Source: Tanypteryx hageni (Eukaryota; Arthropoda; Insecta; Odonata; Petaluridae). Taken from it: a stretch of 64,000 nucleotides of DNA. The translations under genes were made by a program, and so were the position numbers. Of this stretch, positions 1 to 11,044 are shown one piece after another (positions within the stretch are counted from its first letter, which is position 1; the number at the start of each line of letters is the position of its first letter). The notes below the pieces were generated by a model that was not told the DNA's origin, did not search any database, and saw nothing but the letters and a program-made list of their open reading frames with translations. Location: positions 35,790,061-35,854,060 of the forward strand of contig CM054117.1 of assembly GCA_028673005.1 (NCBI GenBank), read 5' to 3'.

Positions 1-550
1 AAGATCCAGAAAAGAGCAGTTAGAATCATCTCTTGGAAACCATATGACTCTCCTTCAAGGCCCATTTTTATGACTTTGAAGCTTCTTCCCCTCACATGTA
101 TTTATATTCTGTCAGTAGTACTGTTTGTGAAAAATAACTTAAATGATTTCACAGTTAATTCGGACCATCATCACTACCTCACTAGAGGACAATCTGATTT
201 GCATCTTAATTTAATAAGGACCAAAACCATAAAATTAGGACCTAGAGAAATGGGAATCAGACTTTTTAATAAACTTCCTCCACAACTTAAACTTATCCAA
301 AACTATGATTCCTTTAAGATAAAGGTGAAAAGGTTTTTACAAGGTAATATGTACTATTCTGTTAATGAATATTTAAATGATAGGTCATTGTAATTATGTA
401 TGACAGCTAACTTTATATTATCTTATATTATCTTTTTTTATTGCATTTTTTTACTTTTTTTACTTTTAGCGTTATTTTACTGTATATTGTCCTATATCAT
501 CTGAATGTATGATCCCCGGACCAATAAATTTGAATTTTCTTTAGAAATAA
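1..550 (+). mobile_element. 3' end of a non-LTR retrotransposon (jockey/CR1-like LINE)
   Basis: An open frame enters from the left edge and ends at the stop at 391-393 (130 codons in frame 1). It reads KIQKRAVRIIS near the start and later LTRGQSDLHL and GIRLFNKLPPQLK. This pattern is typical of the extreme C-terminus of jockey/CR1-type reverse transcriptases, after the RT domain. About 150 bp of AT-rich 3' UTR follow, ending in an A-rich tail with AATAAA-like repeats near 530-550. The element is cut by the window edge, so its RT and endonuclease are not visible. If UGT gene A continues to the left, the element lies in its intron 3. The clade assignment is by eye. Confidence 0.7.
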
Positions 551-767
551 ATAAATTAAAAATGGAGCTATTAAAAAAAATTAACTAAAGGATATTTTTC
601 AAGGTTATGATTGCTAACTTGAAGGAATGGATGCAATCAATGATACCCATACAACATTTTCGGTCAAATTTTTAATTTTGACAGATAACACAAGTCTACG
701 ATTAACCCTTCTGACTTTTGCTAACGATGCATTTCCATGAAGTGTGATTTGCCAGGAATTATTTTAT
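551..767. other. Unassigned AT-rich spacer
   Basis: No gene is recognised here. It lies between the LINE tail and the left breakpoint of the segmental duplication. If gene A is intact, this is intron 3 sequence unique to copy A. The frame of exon 3 reads on past its donor for 24 codons but loses UGT similarity. Confidence 0.4.
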
Positions 768-791
768 ATAAATTTTTCTGTGAAAACTTAC

Positions 792-1014
792 CGTATGCTT
801 TTTCAGCTGTCTTCTGTTGCTCAGGTAAATAATAGTATAGCATTCCAGCCCACGATATTCCTGTCACAATAGTATTATATAATCGCTCCCAGAAATTCAT
901 CTTAGTCACATATGGCATCATAGGAAATGCAAAAACAGATGGCATTGTTCTTGCTCCTGTTACTATATCAGTCCAAGGGCCTATTCCGAAGGCTGTCATT
1001 CCCACCACAGGAAT
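792..1014 (-). CDS. UGT-A exon 3
   Basis: This exon is 223 bp, begins ATT CCT GTG (IPVVGM) after the acceptor and ends in AAA GCA TAC G before GTAAGT, leaving phase 1. It differs from exon 3 of gene B at 7 bases, 4 of them changing residues. Confidence 0.88.
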
Positions 1015-3823
1015 CTATTAGAAAGAGATTAATCAACATTTTATAGGCCTAGAGAGCAAATACAAGAAAGTGATTCATTATTATTTATTAAAATAATTTG
1101 CAGCTTTATTTGTGGAGTAACTGACATTTTAATGCAATTTTGAAATGAAAATAGGTATTATTAAGCCGAGATTATCTTAAGTTGTTTGTTAATTTGGTAC
1201 TTATGTATTAACGATCCTACACTAGCGCAGTGCCCCAAAGGGCAAGATATGAAACTACATGGTGCTGAAAGTGGCGAGATATGAGACATGGAGCTAACGT
1301 AGACCTTTTGGCGGCAGGCCGTACATTTCTTTTTCTTTGAATGGAGATTGAATGCCTATGGTGTCCTTTTCAAACCAATGGCACCCTCCATGCCAGTGGA
1401 AATTGGGTGCTCGAAAAGTAAAGTATACTAATTCTCTTTTTGAGTTGAAGTTTCGATGTTAGCAATACGTAGTTTGAATATACGTGCTATGTATTTGGAA
1501 TGGACGTGTAGATGTTTCCTCTATGTACATTCCCATCTCGCCACTTTAAGCGCCTTGGAGCGCTATGCAAGAGTAGGATCGTTAATACCTAAGTACCATT
1601 AATTTTTATATTTGTATCTAACAACTAAATGAATAATATAGCAGTTTTTCTTCGTCTTATACATTTTAAAATTTCACTCAAACCAGTCGCATATCTGATT
1701 TTGATCAAAATAAGATTAGCAGAGAACTGGAAAAGTACTTACCTTGGTTCCACCTCCAAAATGATGTAAGTACAAGTACATACATTCACTGAAAACTGTC
1801 TCCACTAAGATGAGATCAAAAGAGTCTCTATGCATATTTAGCAACTCTTTTGCAGCATTGGTATTGATCTGATGTCTGCACATTTTTAAACCAAATACCC
1901 ATATTGCTTTTACTGAGTCAACTGGGCCATCATTCACCATATCCTCCAAGTCAAGTACTTCTTGAACCACTTCATAAGAGCCCTAAAATGACATATTAGC
2001 ATATCTTCCATTTTCCATTTAAAATTTCTATGATAATTAAACAAATACTTATGTAAACATGCTCCCAAAAAAGTTGTAAAGGTCTATTGGACCTTTCTGT
2101 CAATAAAAAATCAAATACTCATGCAGAAAAAAGTTTAGAATTGCTCAAAAATTAGTGTATCCAACAGAACTAATATGAACTTCACAAATGCAAATAATTT
2201 TCTAAGAAGGATCAATCACATAAAGAATTTATAAAATACTATATCAATTAAGGAACAATCAATGGGAATAGCAATACAAATTATGTCAAATATTTGAAAA
2301 ATATTTTTCACTAACTTATGAAAACAGTATTATTCACCTGGCCCTCCCATAACACATGTTCTTACAACATGGATTTGCTATAACACAGCTTTGTTTTAAT
2401 ACCAAAAACTCAGACATCACAGATTATGGTTTGCATTAATATGGTTTTCTCAGACTTAAGATGTGAAATTCAAGTTTGTCAATCATGGAAGCGATATTCT
2501 GGAAGACCTGAATGTTTTGTTTCTAAGCTTGGATAACTGATGACAAAAACAGTTCACTCAGGGTTTTCTCAGTGATAGGTTCTATTCATGCTCTCTCTTC
2601 TCTTAAATTTTTGTTTATTTTGTTGATATTCATGCATTAACTTCTTTGTTACTCTTTGTATTTTAATACATATTATGAAGAAATCCAGGAATACAGTAAC
2701 TCAAGAATTAAAGATTGATATCAATAAAAAATTAGAAAAGGGAGAGACTGCTATGTTTCTTAGGCATACATATATATAATGTGAATGATCAAGAAAAAGT
2801 GCAATAAAGAAGAACACCAAAAAAAATAAGAGGATCTATAACTCAGGCATTCTGAAGGGAAATGGAACACAACACCTCTTTTACTATAAGAAGCCATGTT
2901 CACAAAACATGGATTCATATTAAATAGCACATTTTCTGAACACATCCCCAATGTTATAATATTATTATGAATATTTTGGATATACACAAATTTGAGGATA
3001 ACAAGGAATGTTTTCAGGTATTACTCACAGATATTAATGGAATGCTACACTTACACAAAGGTCAAAAATATTAGACACTAATTTTATTTAACAGTTATTA
3101 CCTGAAACATCCTTCTAAAGATTACCCTCAAATGGCTTTTGGATGAATAACTTCCAAAATATGGAAGAAATGAAAATGCATTTAACACAAATTTATTTTA
3201 GTATTAAACTGTCTATACAATTGTGTGCAACATTTTTTAAAATAATTTTTATGCCTAATTTGTGTTTGATGGATCTTATTTTGAAAGAACAATTTTTTGG
3301 TAATGGCAAAAATTATGACAATTATATTCTGAATACTAGTGCCAAATATTTCTGTCAAAATATGTTGCAAAGAGTGATTGTGATAATTAAAGTGGTTGCT
3401 CAGCCCCTGTTATGACTATCAAGGCATGTACTGGTATGTATATTTGTCATATTTCTGGTTAAGGAATAAAATGAGATTTGAAACTTGAAGATATATAGGT
3501 ACGTACACTAGCTGTGTGACCTGGTTTTGCCCGGGTGTGATTCAGGATTGCACCCGCCCCTCTTTCACTCATCCCTCCCACCACCCACCTGCCCCTCTTT
3601 CACTCATCCCTCCCACTGTTTCCGAATGTCATAAAGTAGCATAGGAAAATGGGTCTTCGTGGAAATATCGCCACATCTTGGAAACAGCATATGTTAGAAG
3701 AATAAAATGAAGCCCAAAACCTCTTCGAGATTCCGCTTAATCTTTCAGTGAAAGTTTTGTGAAAATCGGCACAGTAAGGGAGATCTCGCATTGCAAACTT
3801 TCAAACTCATCTATCATTAAGCT

Positions 3824-3890
<67 letters not shown>

Positions 3891-4694
3891 TTATTTGTAA
3901 AGATAACAGAATCTGTTCATGAATGTGGACAAAGGTACATAATTTATTAGTGAGAATATAGGTATTGTAAATGTTAACAAGTTGATCACAATTATAAAGT
4001 TACGAAAGTAACATAACATCAAAAATATTAATGTAACCACAATAACAATGATAGCAATCTCAACAATGATACTGAAAATGAAATATCATAATAAGAGCTG
4101 TATGGCAACATCAAGAACTTATAATCAGTCTTTGCAGCACGTTTCAATAGAAATATTTCATAGATATGTATTTAGAATGAAAATCTTGACAGAATATTTA
4201 ATACCAAACACTCTTTGCATTAAATACTTATTCATAACTCCCATAACTTGGAAGTTACTTATCTGAAAGCAGTTTGAGGGAAATATTTAGGGACTGGTGT
4301 CACCTCCTAAAACCACATAACAACCAATACACAAACCTAAAACAGTTTCATCAATTTTTTATTGCAGCAATTGAAACACCTTCCTTTTAAGATAGGGAAA
4401 TTTATTATAAGTAGCTAATTTTATAAATATCCATTATTACATCTATTAACTAATTGATTGCCAAATCACCTCTAAATTTAGATGTTTCAAATTTGGAACT
4501 GGCTGTTTTTCAGGATCTGGGCTTAGAACAGTCATTTGGTGTCCTCTTTTGGCCAAGGCTAAAATTAGTGCACGGTTCCAAATATGGTGACTTCGGGATG
4601 GAGTTGGTACTATAGCCAATATTCTTGCAGTATCAGCTAATCCAGATAATACTGCTAAAGCAGCCAGGGCACTTAAAAACCACTTAGTGTGCAT
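792..4694 (-). CDS. UDP-glycosyltransferase gene A, 5' part (exons 1-3)
   Basis: Three exons on the minus strand, 4694-4470, 1982-1743 and 1014-792, join in phase to 229 codons. All have AG acceptors and GT donors. The protein starts with a hydrophobic signal peptide (residues about 4-20), followed by the UGT N-terminal strand ILAIVPTPSRSHH, where the SHH histidine (residue 36) is at the usual catalytic position. Exon 2 ends FDLILVETVF...LHHFGGGTK and exon 3 has IPVVGMTAFGIGPW and the helix MNFWERLYNTIV. UGTs of this type are ER membrane enzymes that transfer a sugar from a UDP-sugar to small lipophilic substrates, for example in detoxification. The C-terminal sugar-binding half is not in the window. 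It must lie left of position 1, because UGT-B's terminal exons are upstream of gene A in the direction of transcription. No stops or frameshifts are seen. Confidence 0.88.
1195..1598. mobile_element. MITE in UGT-A intron 2 with terminal inverted repeats
   Basis: This 404-bp insertion begins TGGTACTTATGTATTAACG and ends with the inverted counterpart (CGTTAATACCTAAGTACCA). TTAATT flanks it on both sides (1189-1194 and 1599-1604) as target duplication. The same insertion is in intron 2 of gene B, so it predates the segmental duplication. There is no coding capacity. The inner part of the right terminal repeat has diverged in this copy. Confidence 0.8.
1743..1982 (-). CDS. UGT-A exon 2
   Basis: This exon is 240 bp, phase 0 at both ends, reading GSYEVVQEVL to HHFGGGTK. 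It is the most diverged exon relative to gene B: 11 of 80 residues differ, in the blocks SVKAIWVFGLKM, at HRD, and in FSE. Confidence 0.88.
1983..3505. other. UGT-A intron 1, proximal part
   Basis: This is AT-rich intron sequence. I see no transposase, RNA gene or strong repeat apart from what is shared with copy B (38094-39605). The short open frames here are not conserved as frames between the two copies beyond general sequence identity. Confidence 0.5.
3506..3888. repeat. Dispersed repeat ending in a (TA)n tract
   Basis: The unit starts CACTAGCTGTGTGACCTGG, includes TTTTGCCCGGGTGTGATTC, and runs into a (TA)n tail at 3826-3888. It contains a local duplication of about 50 bp around CCCCTCTTTCACTCATCCCT (near 3555 and 3592). 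The same repeat is at 39606-39943 in copy B, where the TA tract has shrunk to a few units. A sequence that ends in a simple repeat suggests a retroposed SINE/LINE tail; the family is not identified. Confidence 0.55.
4470..4694 (-). CDS. UGT-A exon 1 (start codon, signal peptide)
   Basis: This exon is 225 bp, beginning MHTKWFLSALAALAVL and ending LKHLNLE before GTGATT. The ATG sits 2 bases after a CACAATTTCAG acceptor, so an upstream untranslated exon is expected. The only coding difference from gene B is His2 instead of Tyr2. Confidence 0.88.
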
Positions 4695-5381
4695 TTCTGA
4701 AATTGTGAAAAGATATGAATCACAACAGTTTACTGGAGCTGTTTCTCTTATGCTTGTTTAATAATAAAGATTGATAACTAATCTGTCAATTTATTATGCA
4801 AATGAAAAAATTTGTAATGATTATATTTTTTTAATGTCTTGATCATGTAAGATAATAAAGTCACCGTTAGAAAGTTATAATATTCCTCTAAATAAAACTA
4901 TAATAATAATAATAATTCAACTTGTTATAGTCATGTGTAGTTGCTCAAATCGACCATCACTAATTGTTATGGGCTTGGTACCCTTTCCTCGATCAAGCTA
5001 CACAACATTATAAAATCATGACGTTTTTTAATATGTATCTTTTATCCCCCTTAAAACTATACACCTACAAAAACATTTTAAATTAGCACGAAATTAGATT
5101 AGACGAGAGGGTGTCACATTAGAACAAATATTTCAGATGTACACACATGGTGTATCCAAGAATAGTTTCATGGATTTTGGTTGAATGAGAAAATACCCAG
5201 AAAAGATTTTTTTTGTTAACAGTAAGCCTTCTCGTCTGCAGAATTTCGGCACTCAAAGATCATAATTACGATTTGCACTAGATGACTCATTTATAGGCGA
5301 TGGGTCAATGAGAAATAAACCTTGATCAGCAAAATAATTACAGGACTAATTTGAAAGAGGGAAGAATGAAAGAGACCTTAC

Positions 5382-5509
5382 CCGATAGTTTTAATTTCCT
5401 TGCGTTTCCACTTGAGATACAGAACGAAACGTTTCATTGCATTAATTATCGCCCTAATGTTCTCCGGCGCCAGTGAAACTACATCGCGATAATCCATAAT
5501 AATCGCCAT
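5382..5509 (-). other. Candidate upstream exon of UGT-A with a short open frame
   Basis: On the minus strand an ATG at 5509 opens 42 codons (MAIIMDYRDVVSL...LYLKWKRKEIKTI) and runs into a consensus donor (CGG|GTAAGG). Splicing to the UGT exon-1 acceptor at 4696 would stop the frame within a few codons, making this a 5' leader exon carrying an upstream ORF. The donor is conserved in copy B, but there the frame ends earlier (see 42039-42166). It could instead be the first exon of another gene. This is inferred from splice signals only. Confidence 0.3.
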
Positions 5510-7300
5510 CGTGCCCAAGATAACCCGAAAACTAATATTTACGATACTTCAGCGACATCGCCCCTGAAAAAACAGTTGCGTCGAGCATCCGGTCCTCTCC
5601 TCGCTGCATCGATGTCACATGTAAAGGAACGAATCGGATATTCCGACCCGTTCCCGATTGATCTATCCCATCCTACTCTCTTGTCGCTCGTTTTTCGGCC
5701 CCACAAATTCCCTCCACTATGCATTCACGGTCTCCATCCAAGACAGAAGGGTCATATCGCCAAATTTTCTTTTTTTCCATTGGCGTGACGCTTGATTCGT
5801 TTCACGAGGTTGCGATATCGCGCACCCTCTTGGCGGGAATTCATTTTTTGCTTTACTCCTACCGTATCGCGCGATGTTCATTCAGCGGTGTAAAAATAAA
5901 CAACGATCGAGGGCTATCATTTCGTGCGTAGCACTTGATCAAAGTGTCGTTACGCAACGCGCGTACCCTTCGAGTAACGTACCCGAGATGTTTTTCGTCT
6001 CCTTGAAACCGTTGCCATGACGATTCCGAGGCACCCTTATTGGGACGCTTCGCAGGAAATTTAACGAGCAAATGGCAAACCGCTGGATCACAAACAAGCA
6101 CACCGTATTTGCATTTTTTTCGAACGCCAAACACGATGGCACTGCGAGGGTACGAATTCGACGTGCCGCTCAATCAGCAAAAATTCCCTCAATCTTCGAG
6201 AAAAAAAAAGAACTGTCACTTTCACTGGGATCGTCACATCAGCCGGTGATAAATTATAAAAATCGTTACATATAGGGGGGAAAAGGGGAGATGGAGACAG
6301 GAGGGGTTACACAGAAAACGAATGGAAGGTAATTAAAGAAACGGTTAGGAAAAGGTAGGCGGAATCAAAGCAAAGTTACAATTACACAGGGTTGAGCCTG
6401 ACCTCATTCTTGATATCCCTCAATCTTATCTCCGCGGTGAACGACTCCCCCACCATTTTAAACCGATTGACTGCGATGATCGTGTCTGGTCGTTAACGTA
6501 TTGCGAAAAATCTTCACGTTATTCGGCACGTCCGAAAGAGAAAACATATCCGCGGAGGAATTCAAACGCGCTGAATACGACTCGTGGTAGCCCTCAAAAG
6601 AAAATAACTCAAAATAAAAATCGCGACTCGTAACCGCGAAAAACGACGCTGATTTTATCGGTAAGGCCGCCAGCATCCGAAACCCGCGATTAAAACAGTC
6701 CGAATCTTTTGGCGGACACTTTGCCTTGGCCGCAAACATGAAATATTATATATGTTTACCTGCGAATTATTTTAACTCCTCCGGTTAGATCCTTCAGCAA
6801 GCCGAAAAAATAGAGACCGGGCGGTAATGAAGCCTCCGCCGCCTTTCGTCAGGCGAAATTTTTTAAGGGGCCAGAACGAAGCGACCGAATGGACCTTTCG
6901 TAGGCCTTGCAATGGAATGGCGAATGGTTGGCGAAGTAGGAAGAGAGAGAGAGGGAGATATGGGAGCTGACGGGTTAAAGAGAGAGGAGGTGGAGGTCTG
7001 TCGTTCAGTAGGTGGGGAAGGGGGAGGGGGAGATGAAGGGGGGTGGATATCAGTATAGATAGAGAGTACTCTTATGATGTAACGCCTATTTATCCGAACG
7101 AGAGTTACCCGAAGCTACCGCTGCCGGGAGACGCACCGAGGGCGCGGTGCTTACCATCTCTCTGTCATAGCTTCGGTCTCACTCTGTCGGCCGTCCGCTT
7201 TCCGTATCGAAGTTCTTGGATCGATTAAGAACCTTTTATTTCGGTGGACGCAAAACTTGCTTTCGTGTTCTGTCTTTAATCGGTCTTCCTAATACACGGC
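5500..7300. promoter_or_regulatory. CpG-rich putative promoter region of UGT-A
   Basis: This stretch is visibly richer in G+C and CpG than its surroundings and contains a GA-rich run near 6944-6960. It is kept almost intact in copy B (42160-44000). A consensus donor on the minus strand at 7155 (GAGATG|GTAAGC), also conserved at 43858, could end a non-coding first exon covering about 7155-7240. The open frames inside differ between copies, so I do not call them genes. No core promoter element is claimed. Confidence 0.4.
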
Positions 7301-8524
7301 GTGTGCGTATCCAAGCAATTCATCATTTGTTACAACGATGATTTCCTGTATTTTCGCAGCTTTTTTTAAAAAAACGTATTGTGTATTCGGTTTGTCCGTC
7401 CGTCCGTCTATATGGATTTCTGCAATCTGAAGAAACCAAATATTCAGGATATGGCGGATCTAGAATCAGCTGCTTTAAAAGAAACTATATTATGAAGCCG
7501 TCGATCTCAACCAAATATGTAATCATATAATGACTTCATAATCCTAAAATAAGAAATATGCTATTCCTACTTAGTTTAACATAATGAATGACCAATTTTC
7601 GCACAGCTTATCGAAAAATTCAATTGTTTTCAGTTACTGGAGAAACTGAAAGGAAAAAGCGCCTTGTGTAATTTGCTCTGCAATTCTTCCCTCACAAGTT
7701 TTAAAGTATTTACGTAATAAATAGTTACCGATCAGTTCCTAGTTTTGAAGGTAGTCGTAAGCGGCAGTAATGAAACTAATAACCTTCGGCTCAACTTTGT
7801 GAAATCTTACCATTAAGTACGACGAAAGAAGAAAAAATACTTAATAACTTTTTTAAAAAATCACTTTAATATCACTTAGATTTCACTGCATTGGAACATT
7901 ACCTGATGATGTTGTAGGGCAATGAAACTTAGGTCGTATTATAGTGATATTTTACTAACAATAAGTATTTTATTTTTTTCTTTCGTAAATAGCGGAAACT
8001 ATTAGTTTATCCATAAACACCATAGGGGGAAGTATCGTTTTCGTGAAAAAAATCCCTGACCTGGCAAGCCATCAATGGCAACATAAAGTATGCCTAACAC
8101 TTTTGAGTGATTCAGCTGTTTTCAGGTTATCAATGATTGCGTCATGGAGTGTAGTTTATTTTTTCTTAATCTATGGATCGCGATATTTCATAACACAATC
8201 GCGATGAGATTACTCTATATGTCTAGTCATCACATTACGTATTAAATTTCCAGCTTAGAAAATTTTTGCATGGGAAATTTTCAAGCGGCAATAATGTAAA
8301 CTAGAAAAAAATATTTACGACCAAACAAGCAGTTTACTCGAATAAACAATTTCAGCGAATAATTTTATGCGACGAAAATAAATTATGCTAATTATGAGCT
8401 GTTTACATGGATTATTCGTAAAACCCAATTTTTCATTCCGTAATAAAGAGTAGGAGATAAAGATACATAAGGTTCTTTGTAACATGACAATGACTTGCAA
8501 CAATCGCATCAAAACTTAAGAAGC

Positions 8525-9853
8525 AATTAAAGCATGCAATCCACCCGAAGACAGCATTTTTGCAACAGAAATCTGCGCCGAAATCAACCTGCAATCCTTA
8601 TTGGATCACACAACTGATCGTTTGATAAAATTTCAAGTAGTTTTAAACACTATTTTTCAGAACTTGCACAAAATTTCTTTTAAAATAATACGTAAATGGG
8701 GTTGTGACGGCAATTCTGGACAGTATAAACAGACGTTCAAGGAAGAAGGCTATGATGATGAATATTTGTTCATCCTATCTTCTGTTCCAATACAGTTAGT
8801 TATATATCGAATGTTACGGCCAAAGAGAAATTGTTTGGCAAAATCCAAAAACTTCGTCCACGAAGTTTTTCCACCCCATTAAATTATTGTTTGTAAAAGA
8901 GTCTAATACAGTCATTAATGAGGAGGTGAAAAAAATTGAGGACCAAATCGCGGCCAACTATAATAAAAGTTGGGATGAAAGAAATTTCTGTGACACAAAC
9001 ACTTTTTATGACGATGACTGGCGGCAAGGTATGTAACGCTTTAGTAAGCAATTTATCGTCACAAAAGTGTTACATATGTGGTGAAACTCCCAAAGAGATG
9101 AATTTGGAGACTTGTCTCAATAGAACAGTGAACTCAAACACTTACTCATTTGACATATCCTCCTTACACGCCTGGATAAGATTTTTTGATTGCCTACTTC
9201 ACATCAGTTATAGACTACTTATCAAAAAGTGGCAAATTAGGGAACAGGACAAAGAATCATTTAAAAATATAAAAAACGAAATACAAGAAAATTTCCGAAA
9301 AATAATGGGACTTATCGAGGATAAACCAAAACTGGGCTATGGATGAAACAAATGACGGTAATACAGCCAGATTTTTTCGCAATGAGGAAAAAAGTGCGAA
9401 AATTACCGGCATAGATAAAACATTGATTCATAGGTTCTATATTATATTACTGACTATATCTTGTGGCTACGAAATCAATATAAAATTGTTTGAAGAGTAT
9501 CTTATTGACACAAGAAAGTTATATATTAATTTATATCCAGGCCTTTATATGCCAGCTACCATCCACGAGGTTTTGGTCCATGGTTCAGAAATTATAGGCT
9601 CTTTAATGTTGTCAATAGGACAATTTTCTTTAGAGGTGCAAGAGGCTCGAAATAAGGATTGCACCACACCAGAAAGATGTCTAGATTGCATACAAATAGA
9701 GATATTCGGTCAATGTTATTAATATCATCGAGCCTCAGAATACCTACCCATAAAACTGGAGATAGTTTGTCACATGAAGCAGTACAGTTACTTTTGAACC
9801 CTTCTCATGCTACTGGAAGTGAAAGTAGCATTTCTGACAGTGACAATGAGTAA
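8525..9853 (+). pseudogene. Transib (RAG1-like) transposase remnant, copy A
   Basis: Broken frames together match the C-terminal half of Transib transposases, the family related to RAG1. Visible landmarks are INLQSLLDHTTDRLI, then KWGCDGNSGQYKQ with the first catalytic Asp, FILSSVPIQLV, the zinc-type CYIC, HEVLVHGSEIIGS, and SIGQFSLEVQEARNKD with the catalytic Glu. The block TMTGGKVCNAL has Gly where I expect the Asp of a DG pair, so a catalytic residue may be lost. Frames shift at about 8880, 9345 and 9660. No terminal repeats were found. Copy B retains only the 3' part, with a 15-bp stretch that is missing here. Confidence 0.72.
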
Positions 9854-10424
9854 CATTTATTTTTAATGTGAATCCTAGTTTTTTCCTACTTTCTGTTGAT
9901 TTTTGTTTATACCAAAAGATATTCAAACGCTATTAAATATGTTTGAATACATAATATAAGTATAATTTTGTAGATATTTAATTGTTTATTATTTTTAAGC
10001 ATTAAGATGTTTTTTTATTAACATTTTTTTAGAGATCACTTTTTTTATATAAGTTATTATTATAATTTATAAGTTTTAAAATTACAATGAATGGAAATTA
10101 TTATAGATGTAGTTAAACTGTATCACTTATTATTTTATAACAATAATGCAGTAAAAGAAATACAATAAACTGTAAACATTAAATAGGAGTTCTTTGATGT
10201 TTTATAAAATAATTAATTTTTACCACTTATTTTTGTTTTCTGTATGTAAGTATTTCTGAATGTAAATAAATATTTTTTTAAATCCTAGAAATTAGTATAT
10301 CAAATGATTGTGTTTAAGGTAGACAACCTTTAAAAATAACAAAAAGGCAGAATATTAGCATAGAACCGTGTGAAATATTTTTGTCCAGCTAGATAGTGAA
10401 AATTTCACTGTGGATCGTTGTGAA
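9854..10424. other. AT-rich 3' flank of the Transib remnant
   Basis: No gene is present. The stretch is collinear with copy B up to about 46365. Confidence 0.4.
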
Positions 10425-10555
10425 AACAAAAATCGCTGCGGAGGTGAAATCTTTAAAATTAAAAAAATTTTTGTAATAATGAAATATCTGTATGAGAAAT
10501 AAATGTTTTTTCAAGGTGAGATGTGATGCTTGCAGAATGCAAGCACCTTCTACTA

Positions 10556-10556
<1 letters not shown>
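10425..10556 (+). mobile_element. Helitron 3' end fragment
   Basis: About 130 bp match the 3' ends at 60838-60957 and 61806-61931. The fragment ends with the hairpin GCTTGCAgaaTGCAAGC (10528-10544), then ACCTTCTA and CTAG followed by T. This is the Helitron 3' signature (hairpin plus CTRR, insertion at A/T). Only the 3' end is present. Copy B lacks it. Confidence 0.7.

Positions 10557-10641
<85 letters not shown>
10557..10641. repeat. (TA)n microsatellite
   Basis: About 40 TA units directly follow the Helitron terminus. The long Ile-Tyr open frames over it on both strands are artefacts. Confidence 0.95.
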
Positions 10642-10865
10642 TTTGTGTTCGTGTGTTTCACGTGTATCTTCGACTCCCCCAGCAGCCTGCCAGCTTGGTC
10701 CTCAACTTGGTAAGTGTCCGCTGGGCTTCCCTCAACACCTTGTTGCCACCCTTATCATAAACTTTTCTTTCCCTTTAGTTAATGTATGTATGTATGTGTA
10801 AATATATATATATATATGCATGTATTTAAAAATGGAAAGTTTTAAAATAGTAAACCGTATTATAT

Positions 10866-11038
10866 CGGTTTTGAACCTTTTTCGGTTCACGTACCACTTG
10901 GTCTCAGATTAATACATCACGTACCGCTCTCAATAGTAACATTTTAAAAAACTAATTGTGAAAAATCAAAACTACTCATCTACTATCTACTACTATCTCA
11001 TAAGACAAATATAAACAGACTTTTGTTTTAAACAAATT
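10866..11038. mobile_element. Left-end remnant of a hAT element (intact in copy B)
   Basis: The sequence matches the left terminal part of the 46522-48842 hAT (TTGAACCTTTTTCGGTTCAC, GTACCACTTGG). The rest of the element and about 800 bp beyond it are missing. The hAT therefore predates the segmental duplication and was largely deleted from copy A. Confidence 0.7.
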
Positions 11039-11044
11039 ATTGCA

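Noticed and set aside
792..4694. UGT-A exons 1-3 as alternative first exons sharing UGT-B exons 4-7, as in vertebrate UGT1A
   Set aside because: Both are transcribed leftwards and UGT-B exons 4-7 (28499-19880) lie upstream of gene A, so cis-splicing from A to them is impossible.
5859..6275. Overlapping frames of 60-104 codons in the CpG-rich upstream region
   Set aside because: The frames are not conserved in copy B (42600-43010) despite near-identical DNA; stops and lengths change.
10389..10801. Several 70-90-codon frames of repeated Ile-Tyr on both strands, also at 3759-3950
   Set aside because: They are translations of (TA)n microsatellites.
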